A stretch of DNA of 25,196 nt from PWPR01 sp964497955 (lineage in GTDB: Bacteria > Bacillota > UBA994 > PWPR01). The stretch spans positions 1 to 25,196 of the forward strand of contig CAZCFQ010000017.1 of NCBI GenBank assembly GCA_964497955.1, given 5' to 3'. The notes under the pieces were generated by a model. It was not told the origin of the DNA and did no database searches. It was given only the letters and a program-made list of their open reading frames with translations. The translations under genes were made by a program, and so were the position numbers. Positions 14,987-24,154 of this stretch are shown here, in pieces (within the stretch, counting starts at the first letter, position 1; each line of letters opens with the position of its first letter).

Positions 14987-16636
14987 GTGAATAAACAAAA
15001 ACAAAAAAAGTTAAACAATATTATACCCTTTGGTCGAAGCTCCCAGTTCTACTTTAATAGAGCAATGCAAGAGTATGAAAAGGGGAATCTAAATAGAGTA
15101 AAAGAATTATTAGAGCTAGCGATCAAGTATAATAAAGATGATATATGGAATTATTATAACTTAGCTTTAACCCTAGAAGAATTAGAAGATTATAATGGTG
15201 CAATAAAGATTTGGAAAGATCATATTTTAAAAAGTGAAGACTTAGAAACAGAAGCATATTTCCATCTTGCATTGTGTTATTCTGAAATTGATCATTTAGC
15301 TAAGTTTAGAAAATACTTAGATTTGTACTTAGAAGTAGAAGATGATCAAGATATGAAAGATGTAGCACATCAAATAATGAAATTCTTAGAGGAAGAGGAA
15401 GTTGTCAAGAGTTTTGAAAACTCAGAAAAAAGTGATGATTTGCTAAAAGAACTTGAGGAGAAAATCTCATATTTTATGTATAGTCAAGCTTATGAAAAAG
15501 CATTAAATGTATGTGAGGATTTCTTAGAGAAAAATGGCAGATCACAAGCTTTACTTAATAAAACGGCCTTAATTGCTTTATTAGCTGGATTACCAGAAAG
15601 AGCTTTAGAAATCATTGAAGAAATATTAGAAGAAGATGATCAAAATGTAGGTGCAATGTCGAATTTAGCTCTTTATTACTATTATCACCAAGATGAGTTA
15701 AGCTTGCAGAAAATAATAGAAAGCATGGAAGGCTTTGAGTTCTATCTTCTAAAGGATTTGCTAAGTTGGACAAAAACACTTGGAATTATGAACAAGCATA
15801 ATAGAGCTTATAGTATTTTGCAACAAATTTACTGGGAAGGTGAAATGAGTGTTGATTTGTGTTATCAGCTTGGTGTTGCTGCTCTAAATCTCGGCAAATA
15901 TGATAAACTGAAGACTTATTGGAGACAAGCAGCACTAATGGCAGGCATATATTCACCTGCAGAACTATATTACAGGTTAGTAGTTAGGACAAATGATTTT
16001 GAAAATTTAGTAAATATTATTCACTATAACTATGAATGGCCATTAATAGATTTGATAGAGCATCATTCAGAAAAAGACATCTTAAGAATTAATCCTGAAA
16101 TTCTTTTAACAGCTATGAAATATTATATTAAGTATGGGTCTAGTAGAACAATTGACTTTATTCAAGATTTAATAGTTTATTTACCTCAAGAAGCAAAACA
16201 AGTAGTCATCCAAGAGATATTATTATCTTCTTATGACAAAGTAAAATATGAATATCTTAAAGCGCATAATCCTTGTTTAGAAAATATTTATAATTACACA
16301 TATAAAAACAAACTATATATATTGGATGATAGTTTTAAATATAATAAAGCAACTAACCAAAATGTATTAGAAGCAATTGAGAAAAGTTTAGAAAGATATC
16401 AAGATAGTACTTTGACAACATTAGCTAAAAAGCTATGGTTTGCATACTGTAATCATGGATATCCTAACTTAAGAAGGATAAATAAAGAGTCTGTTTGGGT
16501 TAGTGCAATAGTATATATAACTTTTTACTTATTAGGTGAAAATGTAGATTTTAATGTATTATCAGATCGATATAATGTACAGTATAAATCTATCAGAAGA
16601 GCAGTGAAAGATATAGAAAAAGTCATAATGAAATAG
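14987..16636 (+). CDS. TPR repeat protein
   Basis: A 549-residue cytoplasmic protein made largely of tetratricopeptide-like helical pairs. Clear repeats are FYFNRAMQEYEKGNLNRVKE (around 22-41), WNYYNLALTLEELEDYNGAI (around 54-73) and EAYFHLALCYSEIDHLAKF; a second group lies at about 160-300. The last 50 residues are different: VSAIVYITFYLLGENVDFN, then a helix-turn-helix-like LSDRYNVQYKSIRRAVKDI. Such an end is seen on some TPR and SEC-C proteins and could recognise nucleic acid, though that is inference. It begins at GTG, six bases after GGGAGGAG; no ATG is close by. No function can be assigned; TPR arrays usually bind other proteins. larE follows after nine bases and is probably co-transcribed. 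Confidence 0.8.
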   Translation: MNKQKQKKLNNIIPFGRSSQFYFNRAMQEYEKGNLNRVKELLELAIKYNKDDIWNYYNLALTLEELEDYNGAIKIWKDHILKSEDLETEAYFHLALCYSEIDHLAKFRKYLDLYLEVEDDQDMKDVAHQIMKFLEEEEVVKSFENSEKSDDLLKELEEKISYFMYSQAYEKALNVCEDFLEKNGRSQALLNKTALIALLAGLPERALEIIEEILEEDDQNVGAMSNLALYYYYHQDELSLQKIIESMEGFEFYLLKDLLSWTKTLGIMNKHNRAYSILQQIYWEGEMSVDLCYQLGVAALNLGKYDKLKTYWRQAALMAGIYSPAELYYRLVVRTNDFENLVNIIHYNYEWPLIDLIEHHSEKDILRINPEILLTAMKYYIKYGSSRTIDFIQDLIVYLPQEAKQVVIQEILLSSYDKVKYEYLKAHNPCLENIYNYTYKNKLYILDDSFKYNKATNQNVLEAIEKSLERYQDSTLTTLAKKLWFAYCNHGYPNLRRINKESVWVSAIVYITFYLLGENVDFNVLSDRYNVQYKSIRRAVKDIEKVIMK

Positions 16637-16645
16637 GAGTAAAAT

Positions 16646-17455
16646 ATGAGTTTATTAAAAAAGGAAGAAAAGCTAAAAGAAATATTAAAAGAAATCAAGC
16701 ATATTGCAGTTGCTTTTTCTGGTGGTGTAGATAGTACTTACCTATTATCAGTATGTAATGATCTAGAGAATGTAGAAGTAATAGCAGTTACAGCTTTGTC
16801 TCCATTACACGCAAAAGATGAAGGTAGCTTTGCATTCGCTTTTGCTAAAGAAAAAAATATTGAGCATAAAATGATAGAGATGCCTCTATTAGAGTATAAA
16901 AATATACGTGAGAATCCAGTTAATAGATGTTACTATTGTAAGAGGACTATTTTTAGTGCTTTATTAGATAGAATTGAAAAAAGATTTACTCTAGTAGATG
17001 GTACTAATATGGATGATTTTAAGGACTATAGACCAGGTTTGAAAGCATGTGATGAACTAGGTATAAAGCATCCATTAGCAATGGCAGAAATGACAAAAGA
17101 TGATATTTACAGACTTTCAGAAATCAAACAATTACCCACAGCCAATAAACCTCCCTTTGCATGTCTAGCTAGTAGAATACCTTACAATACTTTTTTGACT
17201 AAAGAAAATTTAGCCCAGGTGGAAAAGGCTGAGCAAGTATTAAAAAATTTAGATTTTAAGCAGTATCGTGTCAGGCACCATGGAGATCTTGCTAGAATCG
17301 AGCTGTTACCAAAAGATATTAATAGACTATTAGATGAAGAAATAAGAAATGCTATTTACAATAAAATCAAAAAGATTGGTTTTAGTTATATAACACTTGA
17401 TTTAAGAGGATATAAAACAGGAAGTATGAATATAAATGTTGACAAAAATAGTTAA
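16646..17455 (+). CDS. larE: LarE-type ATP-dependent sulfur transferase, three-cysteine form
   Basis: A 269-residue PP-loop protein of the LarE family, which supplies sulfur to a pyridinium dicarboxylate on the way to the nickel-pincer cofactor of lactate racemase. The PP-loop is AFSGGVDSTYLL (about residues 23-34). NRCYYCKR gives Cys95 and Cys98, and PFACLASRIPY gives Cys173. LarE from Lactiplantibacillus has only the last cysteine, which it sacrifices. Homologues with all three, as in Thermotoga, are reported to use an Fe-S cluster instead. This protein has all three. No larA, larB or larC lies in the window, so the target cofactor may be elsewhere or different. The ATG follows TAGGAG, and a terminator comes after the stop. 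Confidence 0.88.
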   Translation: MSLLKKEEKLKEILKEIKHIAVAFSGGVDSTYLLSVCNDLENVEVIAVTALSPLHAKDEGSFAFAFAKEKNIEHKMIEMPLLEYKNIRENPVNRCYYCKRTIFSALLDRIEKRFTLVDGTNMDDFKDYRPGLKACDELGIKHPLAMAEMTKDDIYRLSEIKQLPTANKPPFACLASRIPYNTFLTKENLAQVEKAEQVLKNLDFKQYRVRHHGDLARIELLPKDINRLLDEEIRNAIYNKIKKIGFSYITLDLRGYKTGSMNINVDKNS

Positions 17456-17474
17456 AAATAATCTTTTTATTTGA

Positions 17475-17506
17475 AACAAAAGAGCCAAGAGGTTCTTTTG
17501 TTTTTT
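17475..17506 (+). terminator. Terminator after larE
   Basis: AACAAAAGAGCC (17475-17486) pairs with GGTTCTTTTGTT (17491-17502) around four bases, with one wobble, and is followed by T residues to 17506. Confidence 0.85.
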
Positions 17507-17561
17507 ACAAGTAAATTTTGTGATAAACTTGATTTAGAAAAAAAATGAAATGGGTGGCAAT

Positions 17562-17759
17562 ATGCTAGAATTTATTAAGAAACACAAAGAAGAATTGAAA
17601 AGGCCTGGTATATATGTTTTAATCGGAATAATTGTTTTAGTAATGGGATACATTTCTGGGGATATGGATAACTTTGTAACGATGGCTTTAGGAGTTGGTA
17701 GTATAGCTTTTGGAGTTAGAGATATTGTAGCTATAGCGATTAAAGATTATGAGTGGTAA
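17562..17759 (+). CDS. Small membrane protein of unknown function
   Basis: A 65-residue protein with a basic N-terminus (FIKKHKEELKRPG), two hydrophobic spans (about residues 16-31 and 38-57) and a short acidic tail. I do not recognise the family. The ATG at 17562 is preceded by GGGTGG four bases upstream; an ATG at 17550 is possible and would add four residues. Its stop lies two bases before the ATG of the fur-like gene, so the two are probably co-translated. It opens the long transcription unit that ends with the glutaredoxin gene. No promoter of good quality was found between the larE terminator and this gene. Confidence 0.6.
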   Translation: MLEFIKKHKEELKRPGIYVLIGIIVLVMGYISGDMDNFVTMALGVGSIAFGVRDIVAIAIKDYEW

Positions 17760-17761
17760 AA

Positions 17762-18205
17762 ATGAAGGAATATTATGATCTTTTAAAATCAAAGCTTAGG
17801 GAGAATGATTTAAGGTTAACAAACCAGAGGAAAATAATCTTAGAAGCATTGCTAGAGAATAAAAGTAATCACTTAAATGTAGAAGAGTTATATCAGCATA
17901 TAAATAAAGAATATCCTGAGATTGGTATAGCTACAGTTTATAGAACGTTAGATATGTTTGTAGATTTAGGAATTGCTCATAAAATGGAGTTTGGAGATAA
18001 GGGAGCTCGTTATGAGCTCAGAGAGGGTGATAATTCACATTATCATCATCATTTATTCTGCATAAATTGTGGTAAGATAACAGAGTTTAACAACGATGGT
18101 TTAGATGAGTTAGAGAAAAGCATTATGGAAAAACACAACTTTTTAATACAAGACCATTCACTTCGTTTCTATGGATTATGTCAAGAGTGTCAGAAGCAAA
18201 AATAG
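17762..18205 (+). CDS. Fur family metal-responsive regulator
   Basis: A 147-residue repressor of the Fur/PerR/Zur family. An N-terminal winged helix (RLTNQRKIILEAL, then GIATVYRTLDMF, the recognition helix) is followed by a dimerisation domain. The metal ligands are HYHHHLFC (His95-His97) and two CxxC pairs, CINC (Cys100, Cys103) and CQEC (Cys140, Cys143), which form the structural zinc site. Whether it senses iron, peroxide or zinc cannot be decided by eye. The start is uncertain: ATG at 17762 has only a weak GAGTGG ahead of it, and GTG at 17753 overlaps the previous gene. As the second gene of a unit with a CopZ-like chaperone and a selenium pathway, it may respond to metal or redox state. 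Confidence 0.88.
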   Translation: MKEYYDLLKSKLRENDLRLTNQRKIILEALLENKSNHLNVEELYQHINKEYPEIGIATVYRTLDMFVDLGIAHKMEFGDKGARYELREGDNSHYHHHLFCINCGKITEFNNDGLDELEKSIMEKHNFLIQDHSLRFYGLCQECQKQK

Positions 18206-18217
18206 GAGGAGATTCAA

Positions 18218-19669
18218 ATGAGTAAAGTAAGAACAAGATTTGCACCAAGTCCAACAGGATATATGCATATAGGTAATTTAAGAACGGCTTTATATACATA
18301 TTTAATAGCAAAAAGCAATGATGGAGATTTTATTTTAAGAATAGAAGATACTGATCAAGATCGATTTGTAGAAGGAGCTTTGGAGTTTATCTATGAAACA
18401 TTAGATCTGACAGGACTTAAATATGATGAGGGGCCTGATGTTGGCGGAAATTTTGGACCTTATATTCAAAGCAAAAGAAAAGATATCTATCATAAATATG
18501 CTCATAAATTAATAGAGCTTGGCTCAGCTTATCCATGTTTTTGTACTAAAGAAAGACTCAAAGAAGCTAGAGAGAGTTTTGAAGGTAAAGGTGTTTGGAA
18601 ATATGATAGAACCTGCAGAAATTTAAGCTTAAAAGAAGCTAAAAAAAGAATGAAAAATGAATCTTATGTAGTTAGACAAAAGATGCCAATTGAAGGAGAA
18701 ACAAGTTTCAATGATATCGTATTTGGCAAGATTACTGTTCCAAATGAAGAACTAGAAGATCAAATATTATTAAAAGCAGATGGCTTGCCAACTTATAACT
18801 TTGCAAATGTAGTGGATGATCATTTAATGGAAATTAGTCACGTAGTAAGAGGGACAGAATATTTATCATCAGCTCCAAAATATAATCTTTTATATGAAGC
18901 TTTTGGTTGGGAAGTGCCTACTTATGTTCACTTAACTCCAATAATGAAAGAGCCAGGAAAAAAACTTAGTAAAAGAAGTGGGGATGCCTCGTTTAACGAT
19001 TTCTATGATAAAGGCTATTTAAAAGAGGCAATTATAAATTATATTGCTCTTTTAGGCTGGAGCCCAGGGACAAAGCAAGAGATTTTTACACTAGAGGAAT
19101 TAGTAGCGGCATTTAATATAGATGGTCTAAGTAAATCACCTGCGGTGTTTGATGTTAATAAGTTGCGTTGGATGAACGGTGTTTATATTAGAAATCTAAC
19201 TGTAGAAGACTTTCTTGAAGTTGCTAGAAATTACATAGAGCAAGCTTTAGAAGGTAAAGAAGTAGAAAGAATGTATGTTGCAAATTTATTACACACTAGA
19301 GTAGAAGTACTGTCAGAGATACCTAAAATGCTTGATTTCGTAAAAGAGCTACCTGACTTTAATATTGAAAAAATAAAGCATGAAAAATCTAATACAGGAT
19401 TTAAAGAGGCGCTAGAAAATATTAATGCAAGCATTCAACCCCTTAAAAAGATTAATGAGTGGAACAAAAAGAATATAATGAATACAATCAAATCTGTAAT
19501 GAAAGAGTTAAATATTAAAACACCTGCAATGCTTTGGCCTTTAAGAATAGCAGCGTCAGGGAAAGCATCAACACCTGGTGGAGTCTATGATGTCCTTGTT
19601 ATGCTAGGTAAAGAAGAAACTCTTGAAAGGTTAAACTTAGCAGTTAAAAAACTGAAAGAGGTTATATAA
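18218..19669 (+). CDS. gltX: Glutamyl-tRNA synthetase
   Basis: A 483-residue class I synthetase that charges tRNA-Glu, and in bacteria without GlnRS usually tRNA-Gln too. It has the HIGH-type signature APSPTGYMHIGN (9-20), LRIEDTDQDR, the cysteine pair PCFC (107, 109), the segment DDHLMEISHVVRGTEYLSS and the KMSKS-type KKLSKRSGD (248-256). The C-terminal anticodon-binding domain is complete. AGGAGG precedes the ATG. Its stop codon overlaps the ATG of the next gene by one base (TAATG). Length and motifs are ordinary; unlike argS, the reading frame is intact. Confidence 0.96.
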   Translation: MSKVRTRFAPSPTGYMHIGNLRTALYTYLIAKSNDGDFILRIEDTDQDRFVEGALEFIYETLDLTGLKYDEGPDVGGNFGPYIQSKRKDIYHKYAHKLIELGSAYPCFCTKERLKEARESFEGKGVWKYDRTCRNLSLKEAKKRMKNESYVVRQKMPIEGETSFNDIVFGKITVPNEELEDQILLKADGLPTYNFANVVDDHLMEISHVVRGTEYLSSAPKYNLLYEAFGWEVPTYVHLTPIMKEPGKKLSKRSGDASFNDFYDKGYLKEAIINYIALLGWSPGTKQEIFTLEELVAAFNIDGLSKSPAVFDVNKLRWMNGVYIRNLTVEDFLEVARNYIEQALEGKEVERMYVANLLHTRVEVLSEIPKMLDFVKELPDFNIEKIKHEKSNTGFKEALENINASIQPLKKINEWNKKNIMNTIKSVMKELNIKTPAMLWPLRIAASGKASTPGGVYDVLVMLGKEETLERLNLAVKKLKEVI

Positions 19670-19872
19670 TGAAAAAAGAGTTCAAAGTCGATGGTATGAG
19701 TTGCAGCCATTGCAAAATGGCTGTTATGAGAGCATTAATGAATGATAGTAGGATTACTAAAGTAGATGTAAATTTAGATACTAAAGTTGTTCAAATAGAT
19801 GCTAATAGTGAAATAGATATGAAAGATATAAAACATATTATTGATGAGGCTGGGTATACTGTAATAGATTAA
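19669..19872 (+). CDS. CopZ-like heavy-metal chaperone
   Basis: A 67-residue heavy-metal-associated domain protein with the copper-binding motif GMSCSHCK (Cys12, Cys15) and the family's beta-alpha-beta pattern, ending DEAGYTVID. Proteins of this type carry Cu(I) to a P-type ATPase such as CopA or to a repressor. No copA or csoR gene is next to it. It overlaps gltX by one base and lies 12 bases before selA, so it is probably translated by coupling to gltX. Confidence 0.88.
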   Translation: MKKEFKVDGMSCSHCKMAVMRALMNDSRITKVDVNLDTKVVQIDANSEIDMKDIKHIIDEAGYTVID

Positions 19873-19884
19873 TGGAGGATATCA

Positions 19885-21276
19885 ATGGAGAACTTATTAA
19901 GAAGTTTACCAAAGGTAGATGAATTACTAAAAAAAGAAGAGATTAAAGAATATATTAAGTCCATAGGAAGAGAACCAGTTGTAGAAGCTGTTAGAGAATC
20001 TCTTAATCAACTCAGACGCAATATTTTAGATAAAAAAGACGTTTTAGATGTTGAGGAAGCCGTTATGGAGCTCATAAGTAGGCGTATAAGCGAAATTAAG
20101 TCCTACTCACTAAAAAGAGTTCTAAATGGTACTGGGATAGTCCTACACACTAATTTAGGAAGAGCTAGGCTTGCAAAAGAAGCAGTTGAAAGAGTAGAAG
20201 AAGTGGCCAAGCACTATTCTAATTTAGAGTATGACCTAAATACTGATAGTAGAGGGATACGCTATAGTCATGTAGAAGACATTTTAAAAAAAATAACCAG
20301 TGCTGAAGATGCTTTGATAGTGAACAACAATGCAGCTGCTGTCATGTTAGCTTTAAGTACATTAGCAAAAGATGGACAAGCTATAGTTTCGCGTGGTCAA
20401 CTGATTGAAATTGGAGGATCTTTCAGAATCCCAGATGTAATGGAACAAAGCGGATGTATACTAAAAGAAGTTGGTACTACTAATAAAACTCACTTACAAG
20501 ATTATGAAAATGCTATTAATGAAGATACCGCTGTTTTTTTGAAAGTTCATACTAGTAATTATAAAATTCTAGGATTTTCTGAAGAAGTATCTACTAAAGA
20601 TATGGTTGAATTAGGAAACAAGCATAACATACCAGTAATAGAAGATTTAGGCAGTGGAATGATAATAGATACATCTAAATTTGGATTATCTTACGAACCG
20701 ACGGTGCCAGAAGTAGTTAAAGCTGGTGTTGATGTTGTAACTTTTAGTGGAGATAAATTGCTTGGTGGACCTCAAGCAGGCATAATAGTTGGGAAAAAAG
20801 AGTATATTGATAAAATGAAGAAAAATCATCTAAATAGAGCTTTAAGAATTGATAAGATGACATTAGCAGCTCTTGAAGCAACTTTAAAACTATATTTAGA
20901 TGAATCAATGGCTATTAAAAAGATTCCAGTTATCAGAATGTTGTCTCTAAGTAAACAAGAATTAAAGAATAGAGCAACTTATTTAAAAGAAAAGCTTGAT
21001 AAATTAACTTCAAATCTAATTAATGTAAGTGTAGTAAAACTTGATGGTCAAGTAGGTGGTGGAGCATTACCTCTTGATAAAACTAATTCTTATGGATTGG
21101 CTCTTAACCCGCTTAATATGAGTATTAATGAATATGAAAGATTATTAAGAGAATTAGAGTTGCCTTTAGTAGCTATGATAGAAAACGATACATTACATAT
21201 TGATTTAAGAACTATTGATCCAAGTGAAGAAGATGACCTAATAGAAGCTGTATTAACTCCACTGCAAGAGGTATAA
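19885..21276 (+). CDS. selA: L-seryl-tRNA(Sec) selenium transferase
   Basis: A 463-residue pyridoxal phosphate enzyme that converts seryl-tRNA(Sec) to selenocysteinyl-tRNA(Sec), using selenophosphate from SelD. The N-terminal domain is followed by the fold-type I core: LKRVLNGTGIVLHTNLGRA (77-95), NNNAAAVMLAL, the IEDLGSGM segment and the cofactor lysine in TFSGDKLLGGPQAG (Lys291). Length is that of a complete SelA. TGGAGG precedes the ATG. The stop is two bases before selB. selD and the tRNA(Sec) gene selC are not in the window. Confidence 0.97.
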   Translation: MENLLRSLPKVDELLKKEEIKEYIKSIGREPVVEAVRESLNQLRRNILDKKDVLDVEEAVMELISRRISEIKSYSLKRVLNGTGIVLHTNLGRARLAKEAVERVEEVAKHYSNLEYDLNTDSRGIRYSHVEDILKKITSAEDALIVNNNAAAVMLALSTLAKDGQAIVSRGQLIEIGGSFRIPDVMEQSGCILKEVGTTNKTHLQDYENAINEDTAVFLKVHTSNYKILGFSEEVSTKDMVELGNKHNIPVIEDLGSGMIIDTSKFGLSYEPTVPEVVKAGVDVVTFSGDKLLGGPQAGIIVGKKEYIDKMKKNHLNRALRIDKMTLAALEATLKLYLDESMAIKKIPVIRMLSLSKQELKNRATYLKEKLDKLTSNLINVSVVKLDGQVGGGALPLDKTNSYGLALNPLNMSINEYERLLRELELPLVAMIENDTLHIDLRTIDPSEEDDLIEAVLTPLQEV

Positions 21277-21278
21277 AG

Positions 21279-23186
21279 ATGAAGCATATAATTGTCGGAA
21301 CAGCAGGGCATGTTGATCATGGAAAGTCAACTTTGATTAGAGCACTGACAGGGATAAACCCAGATAGATTAAAAGAAGAACAACAAAGAGGCTTAACAAT
21401 TGATATAGGATTTGCTTATTTTGATTTACCAAGTGGAAGAAGAGCAGGAATTGTCGATGTACCAGGACATGAAAAGTTTGTAAAGAATATGTTGGCAGGA
21501 GCAATTGGGTTTGATGTAGTAATTCTCGTAATTGCTGCAGATGAAGGCATAATGCCTCAAACACAAGAACATCTTAACATATTGTCACTTTTAGATGTTA
21601 AAAATGGTATTGTAGCTTTAACAAAAATTGATATGGTTGAAGATGAGTGGGTGGAATTAATTAGTGAAGAGATAAAAGAGCAACTCCAAGGGACATTTTT
21701 AGAAGAGGCTCCAGTTGTACCTGTTTCTGCAATTAAGGGTATAGGTCTTGATACATTAGGAAAATATTTAGATGAGCTAACAGCAAATGCAACTACGAGA
21801 AATCAAGAAATGCCATTTAGGCTACCTATAGATAGATCTTTCCCTATAAAAGGATTTGGCACAGTCGTAACAGGAACGTTAATTGAGGGAACTATTTCGG
21901 TTGGTGATGTTGCTGAGATAGAGCCTTTAGGCAAAGAAACTAAGATAAGAAACATACAAGTTCATGGCGAAAAGAGTAAGAAGGCTTTTGCAGGACAAAG
22001 AGTTGCTTTAAATCTTGCTGATGTCACAGTTGAAGAATGTGAGCGTGGACAAGTTTTAGCATATAAGGATTTAATCAAGCCAACAATGATGCTAGATGTT
22101 TCATTTAAGTTATTAAAAGATGCCCCAAGACCACTGAATCACTGGGATAGAGTCAGGGTTCATGTAGGCACTTCTGAGGTTCTAGCCAGAGTAGCTCTTA
22201 TTGGAGCTGATACCCTTATACCTGGACAAGAAGCGCTATTACAATTAAGACTTGAAGAAAAAGTAGCTGTATTAAGAGATGATCACTATGTATTAAGGGC
22301 CTACTCTCCAGTTGAAACAATCGGTGGTGGAAAAATATTAGATCCCAACCCAACAAAGAAAAGAAGATTTTCTGAAAATGTTATTGAAAAACTTGAGCTT
22401 CAAGCTCATGGAAAGTTAGAAGATATTCTATTGGTTGAGATTGAAGATTCTAATAGATTAGTTTTGAGTAAGGATGAAATTATAACTGAATCTTCTTTAA
22501 GAAGCCCTTTGGAGGTGCTTGAAGAACTTATTATAAACGATAAGGTTGGTAAAATTGAGGCTAATAAAACATATTATTATTCACAAAATACTATAAAAGA
22601 GCTTGATAGAGAAATTGTAGAGTTTTTAACTAATTATCATAAAGAATGGCCATTAAGACTAGGAATACCTGTAGCAGAAGCTAATTCAAGATTTGCTGAG
22701 AATATTAACTCAAAAGTTTTTCAAGAGATTCTTTTAGTAATTGAAACACTGGGTAATAGTGTGTTGGATAATAATTACTTGCACTTAAAAGAGCATAGAG
22801 TTATATTTGAAGGTGAAAATGAAAATGTTCATAAGAAATTACTAAATTTATATCAAAAAGAGAAATATGCACCCTCAGATCAAGATGTTTTAGTTGAAAT
22901 GCTTAATATTTCAGAACAAAAATGTAAAGAAATTATTGAAGCTATGGAAAGACAAAATGAGCTAGTTAAAATTGGTCAAGATTTCTATTTGTTAGATAGT
23001 CTATACGAGGAATCAAAAAAATTGTTAGTAAAATATTTAAGGATTAATCAAACTATAGACCTTGGAGAGTTTAGAACTTTATTAAATACTAGTAGAAAAT
23101 ATGCTTTGCCATTACTTGAGCATTTTGACTATATAGGTTTGACTAAAAGAAGAGATGACAACACTAGGGTATTAAAGAGTGTCTAA
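21279..23186 (+). CDS. selB: Selenocysteine-specific elongation factor
   Basis: A 635-residue translation factor that brings Sec-tRNA(Sec) to UGA codons marked by a SECIS hairpin. The GTPase domain shows G1 GHVDHGKST (10-18), G2 RGLTID, G3 DVPGHE (60-65) and G4 TKID (115-118). EF-Tu-like beta-barrel domains follow to about residue 345, then winged-helix domains that in relatives bind the SECIS. The C-terminal part is complete and of normal length. The ATG lies two bases after selA, with GAGG inside the end of selA as ribosome binding site. The same transcription unit carries a likely target gene (the glutaredoxin at 24155). Confidence 0.97.
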   Translation: MKHIIVGTAGHVDHGKSTLIRALTGINPDRLKEEQQRGLTIDIGFAYFDLPSGRRAGIVDVPGHEKFVKNMLAGAIGFDVVILVIAADEGIMPQTQEHLNILSLLDVKNGIVALTKIDMVEDEWVELISEEIKEQLQGTFLEEAPVVPVSAIKGIGLDTLGKYLDELTANATTRNQEMPFRLPIDRSFPIKGFGTVVTGTLIEGTISVGDVAEIEPLGKETKIRNIQVHGEKSKKAFAGQRVALNLADVTVEECERGQVLAYKDLIKPTMMLDVSFKLLKDAPRPLNHWDRVRVHVGTSEVLARVALIGADTLIPGQEALLQLRLEEKVAVLRDDHYVLRAYSPVETIGGGKILDPNPTKKRRFSENVIEKLELQAHGKLEDILLVEIEDSNRLVLSKDEIITESSLRSPLEVLEELIINDKVGKIEANKTYYYSQNTIKELDREIVEFLTNYHKEWPLRLGIPVAEANSRFAENINSKVFQEILLVIETLGNSVLDNNYLHLKEHRVIFEGENENVHKKLLNLYQKEKYAPSDQDVLVEMLNISEQKCKEIIEAMERQNELVKIGQDFYLLDSLYEESKKLLVKYLRINQTIDLGEFRTLLNTSRKYALPLLEHFDYIGLTKRRDDNTRVLKSV

Positions 23187-23210
23187 TTGCAAAAGTTTGG
23201 AGGAATAAGA

Positions 23211-23795
23211 GTGCAGATTGTGAGAATTATCTTGTTTGCTGTAGTAGCTTTATACAGTTTATATTTATTATATGATTCAATAAAGCATAACAATCGTGGA
23301 GATTTAGTTATGGCTATTGTGTTGATTGTTTTATTAGTCTTAACTCGATTTATAAGTATAGTTTATATCTCAGGACCATCTATGCAACCAACTTTTCACA
23401 CAGGTGATTGTATATTAGTTTTAAGAAGTGAAAATGTGAGTAGAAATGATATAGCTGTAATAGAATGGCAAGATAAGTGGTTAATAAAAAGAGTTATTGG
23501 TTTACCTGGAGAGAACCTCGAAATGGTAGATGGTAAAACATACATAGATGGAGAATTAATAGTTGAAGATTTTGACTTTTACTCTGGCAACAGAAATCTC
23601 CCAGAGATTACAATTCCTAATGACTATATCTTTATAGTTGGAGATAATAGAGAGAATTCTCATGATTCAAGAGCTTTTGGTCCTGTCCCTTCATCTGATA
23701 TTTTTGGCAGATTAATTTTCAGATTAGATTTTGTATCAAAAATACCATTTTTACAAAGATTTATTGAAATGATGGCTACTATTCAAACAGGTTAG
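23211..23795 (+). CDS. lepB: Signal peptidase I
   Basis: A 194-residue membrane protease that removes signal peptides from exported proteins. Two hydrophobic spans (about residues 3-22 and 33-52) anchor it, as in some clostridial enzymes with two N-terminal segments. The catalytic serine is in SGPSMQPTF (Ser57) and the general-base lysine in LIKRVIGLPGE (Lys93). The conserved GDNRENSHDSRAFGPV box follows. GTG at 23211 is chosen because TTGGAGG stands seven bases before it; TTG at 23187, directly after selB, is open but has no ribosome binding site of its own. Confidence 0.92.
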   Translation: MQIVRIILFAVVALYSLYLLYDSIKHNNRGDLVMAIVLIVLLVLTRFISIVYISGPSMQPTFHTGDCILVLRSENVSRNDIAVIEWQDKWLIKRVIGLPGENLEMVDGKTYIDGELIVEDFDFYSGNRNLPEITIPNDYIFIVGDNRENSHDSRAFGPVPSSDIFGRLIFRLDFVSKIPFLQRFIEMMATIQTG

Positions 23796-23803
23796 GAGAA
23801 ATT

Positions 23804-24139
23804 ATGGAAACAAAGTTAATAGAGAAACCTAAGTTTATCAAACATCCCGAATATGAAAATGTAGAGATTGCAAGTGTTGTTGATGATAATTTGTCATCAG
23901 ATTATCGCTGTGCTATAGTAAAGATACACCCTGGTGGGGAAATAAAGCCTCATATTCATAAAAATTTAGAAGTTGCACACATTATGAAAGGTGAGGGTAT
24001 GTTACTTGTTAATGGTAAGTATAAATCTATTAAGCAAGGCGAATCTATGTATGCTCCATCAGGAGTAAAACATGGTATGAAAAACCATACTAATGAAGAG
24101 ATGGTTTTGTTTGCTACTTTTCCAAACTGTAAAAATTAA
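23804..24139 (+). CDS. Cupin domain protein
   Basis: A 111-residue single-domain cupin. Motif 1 is PHIHKNLEVAHIMKGEG (His50, His52, Glu56) and motif 2 is YAPSGVKHGMKN (His90), which together make a typical metal-binding site. There is no signal peptide or extra domain. Small cupins of this sort include sugar isomerases, dioxygenases and ligand binders; nothing here selects one. GGAG precedes the ATG, 8 bases after lepB, and the selenoprotein glutaredoxin gene follows after 15 bases. Confidence 0.85.
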   Translation: METKLIEKPKFIKHPEYENVEIASVVDDNLSSDYRCAIVKIHPGGEIKPHIHKNLEVAHIMKGEGMLLVNGKYKSIKQGESMYAPSGVKHGMKNHTNEEMVLFATFPNCKN

Positions 24140-24154
24140 AGAGGAGAGATTTTA

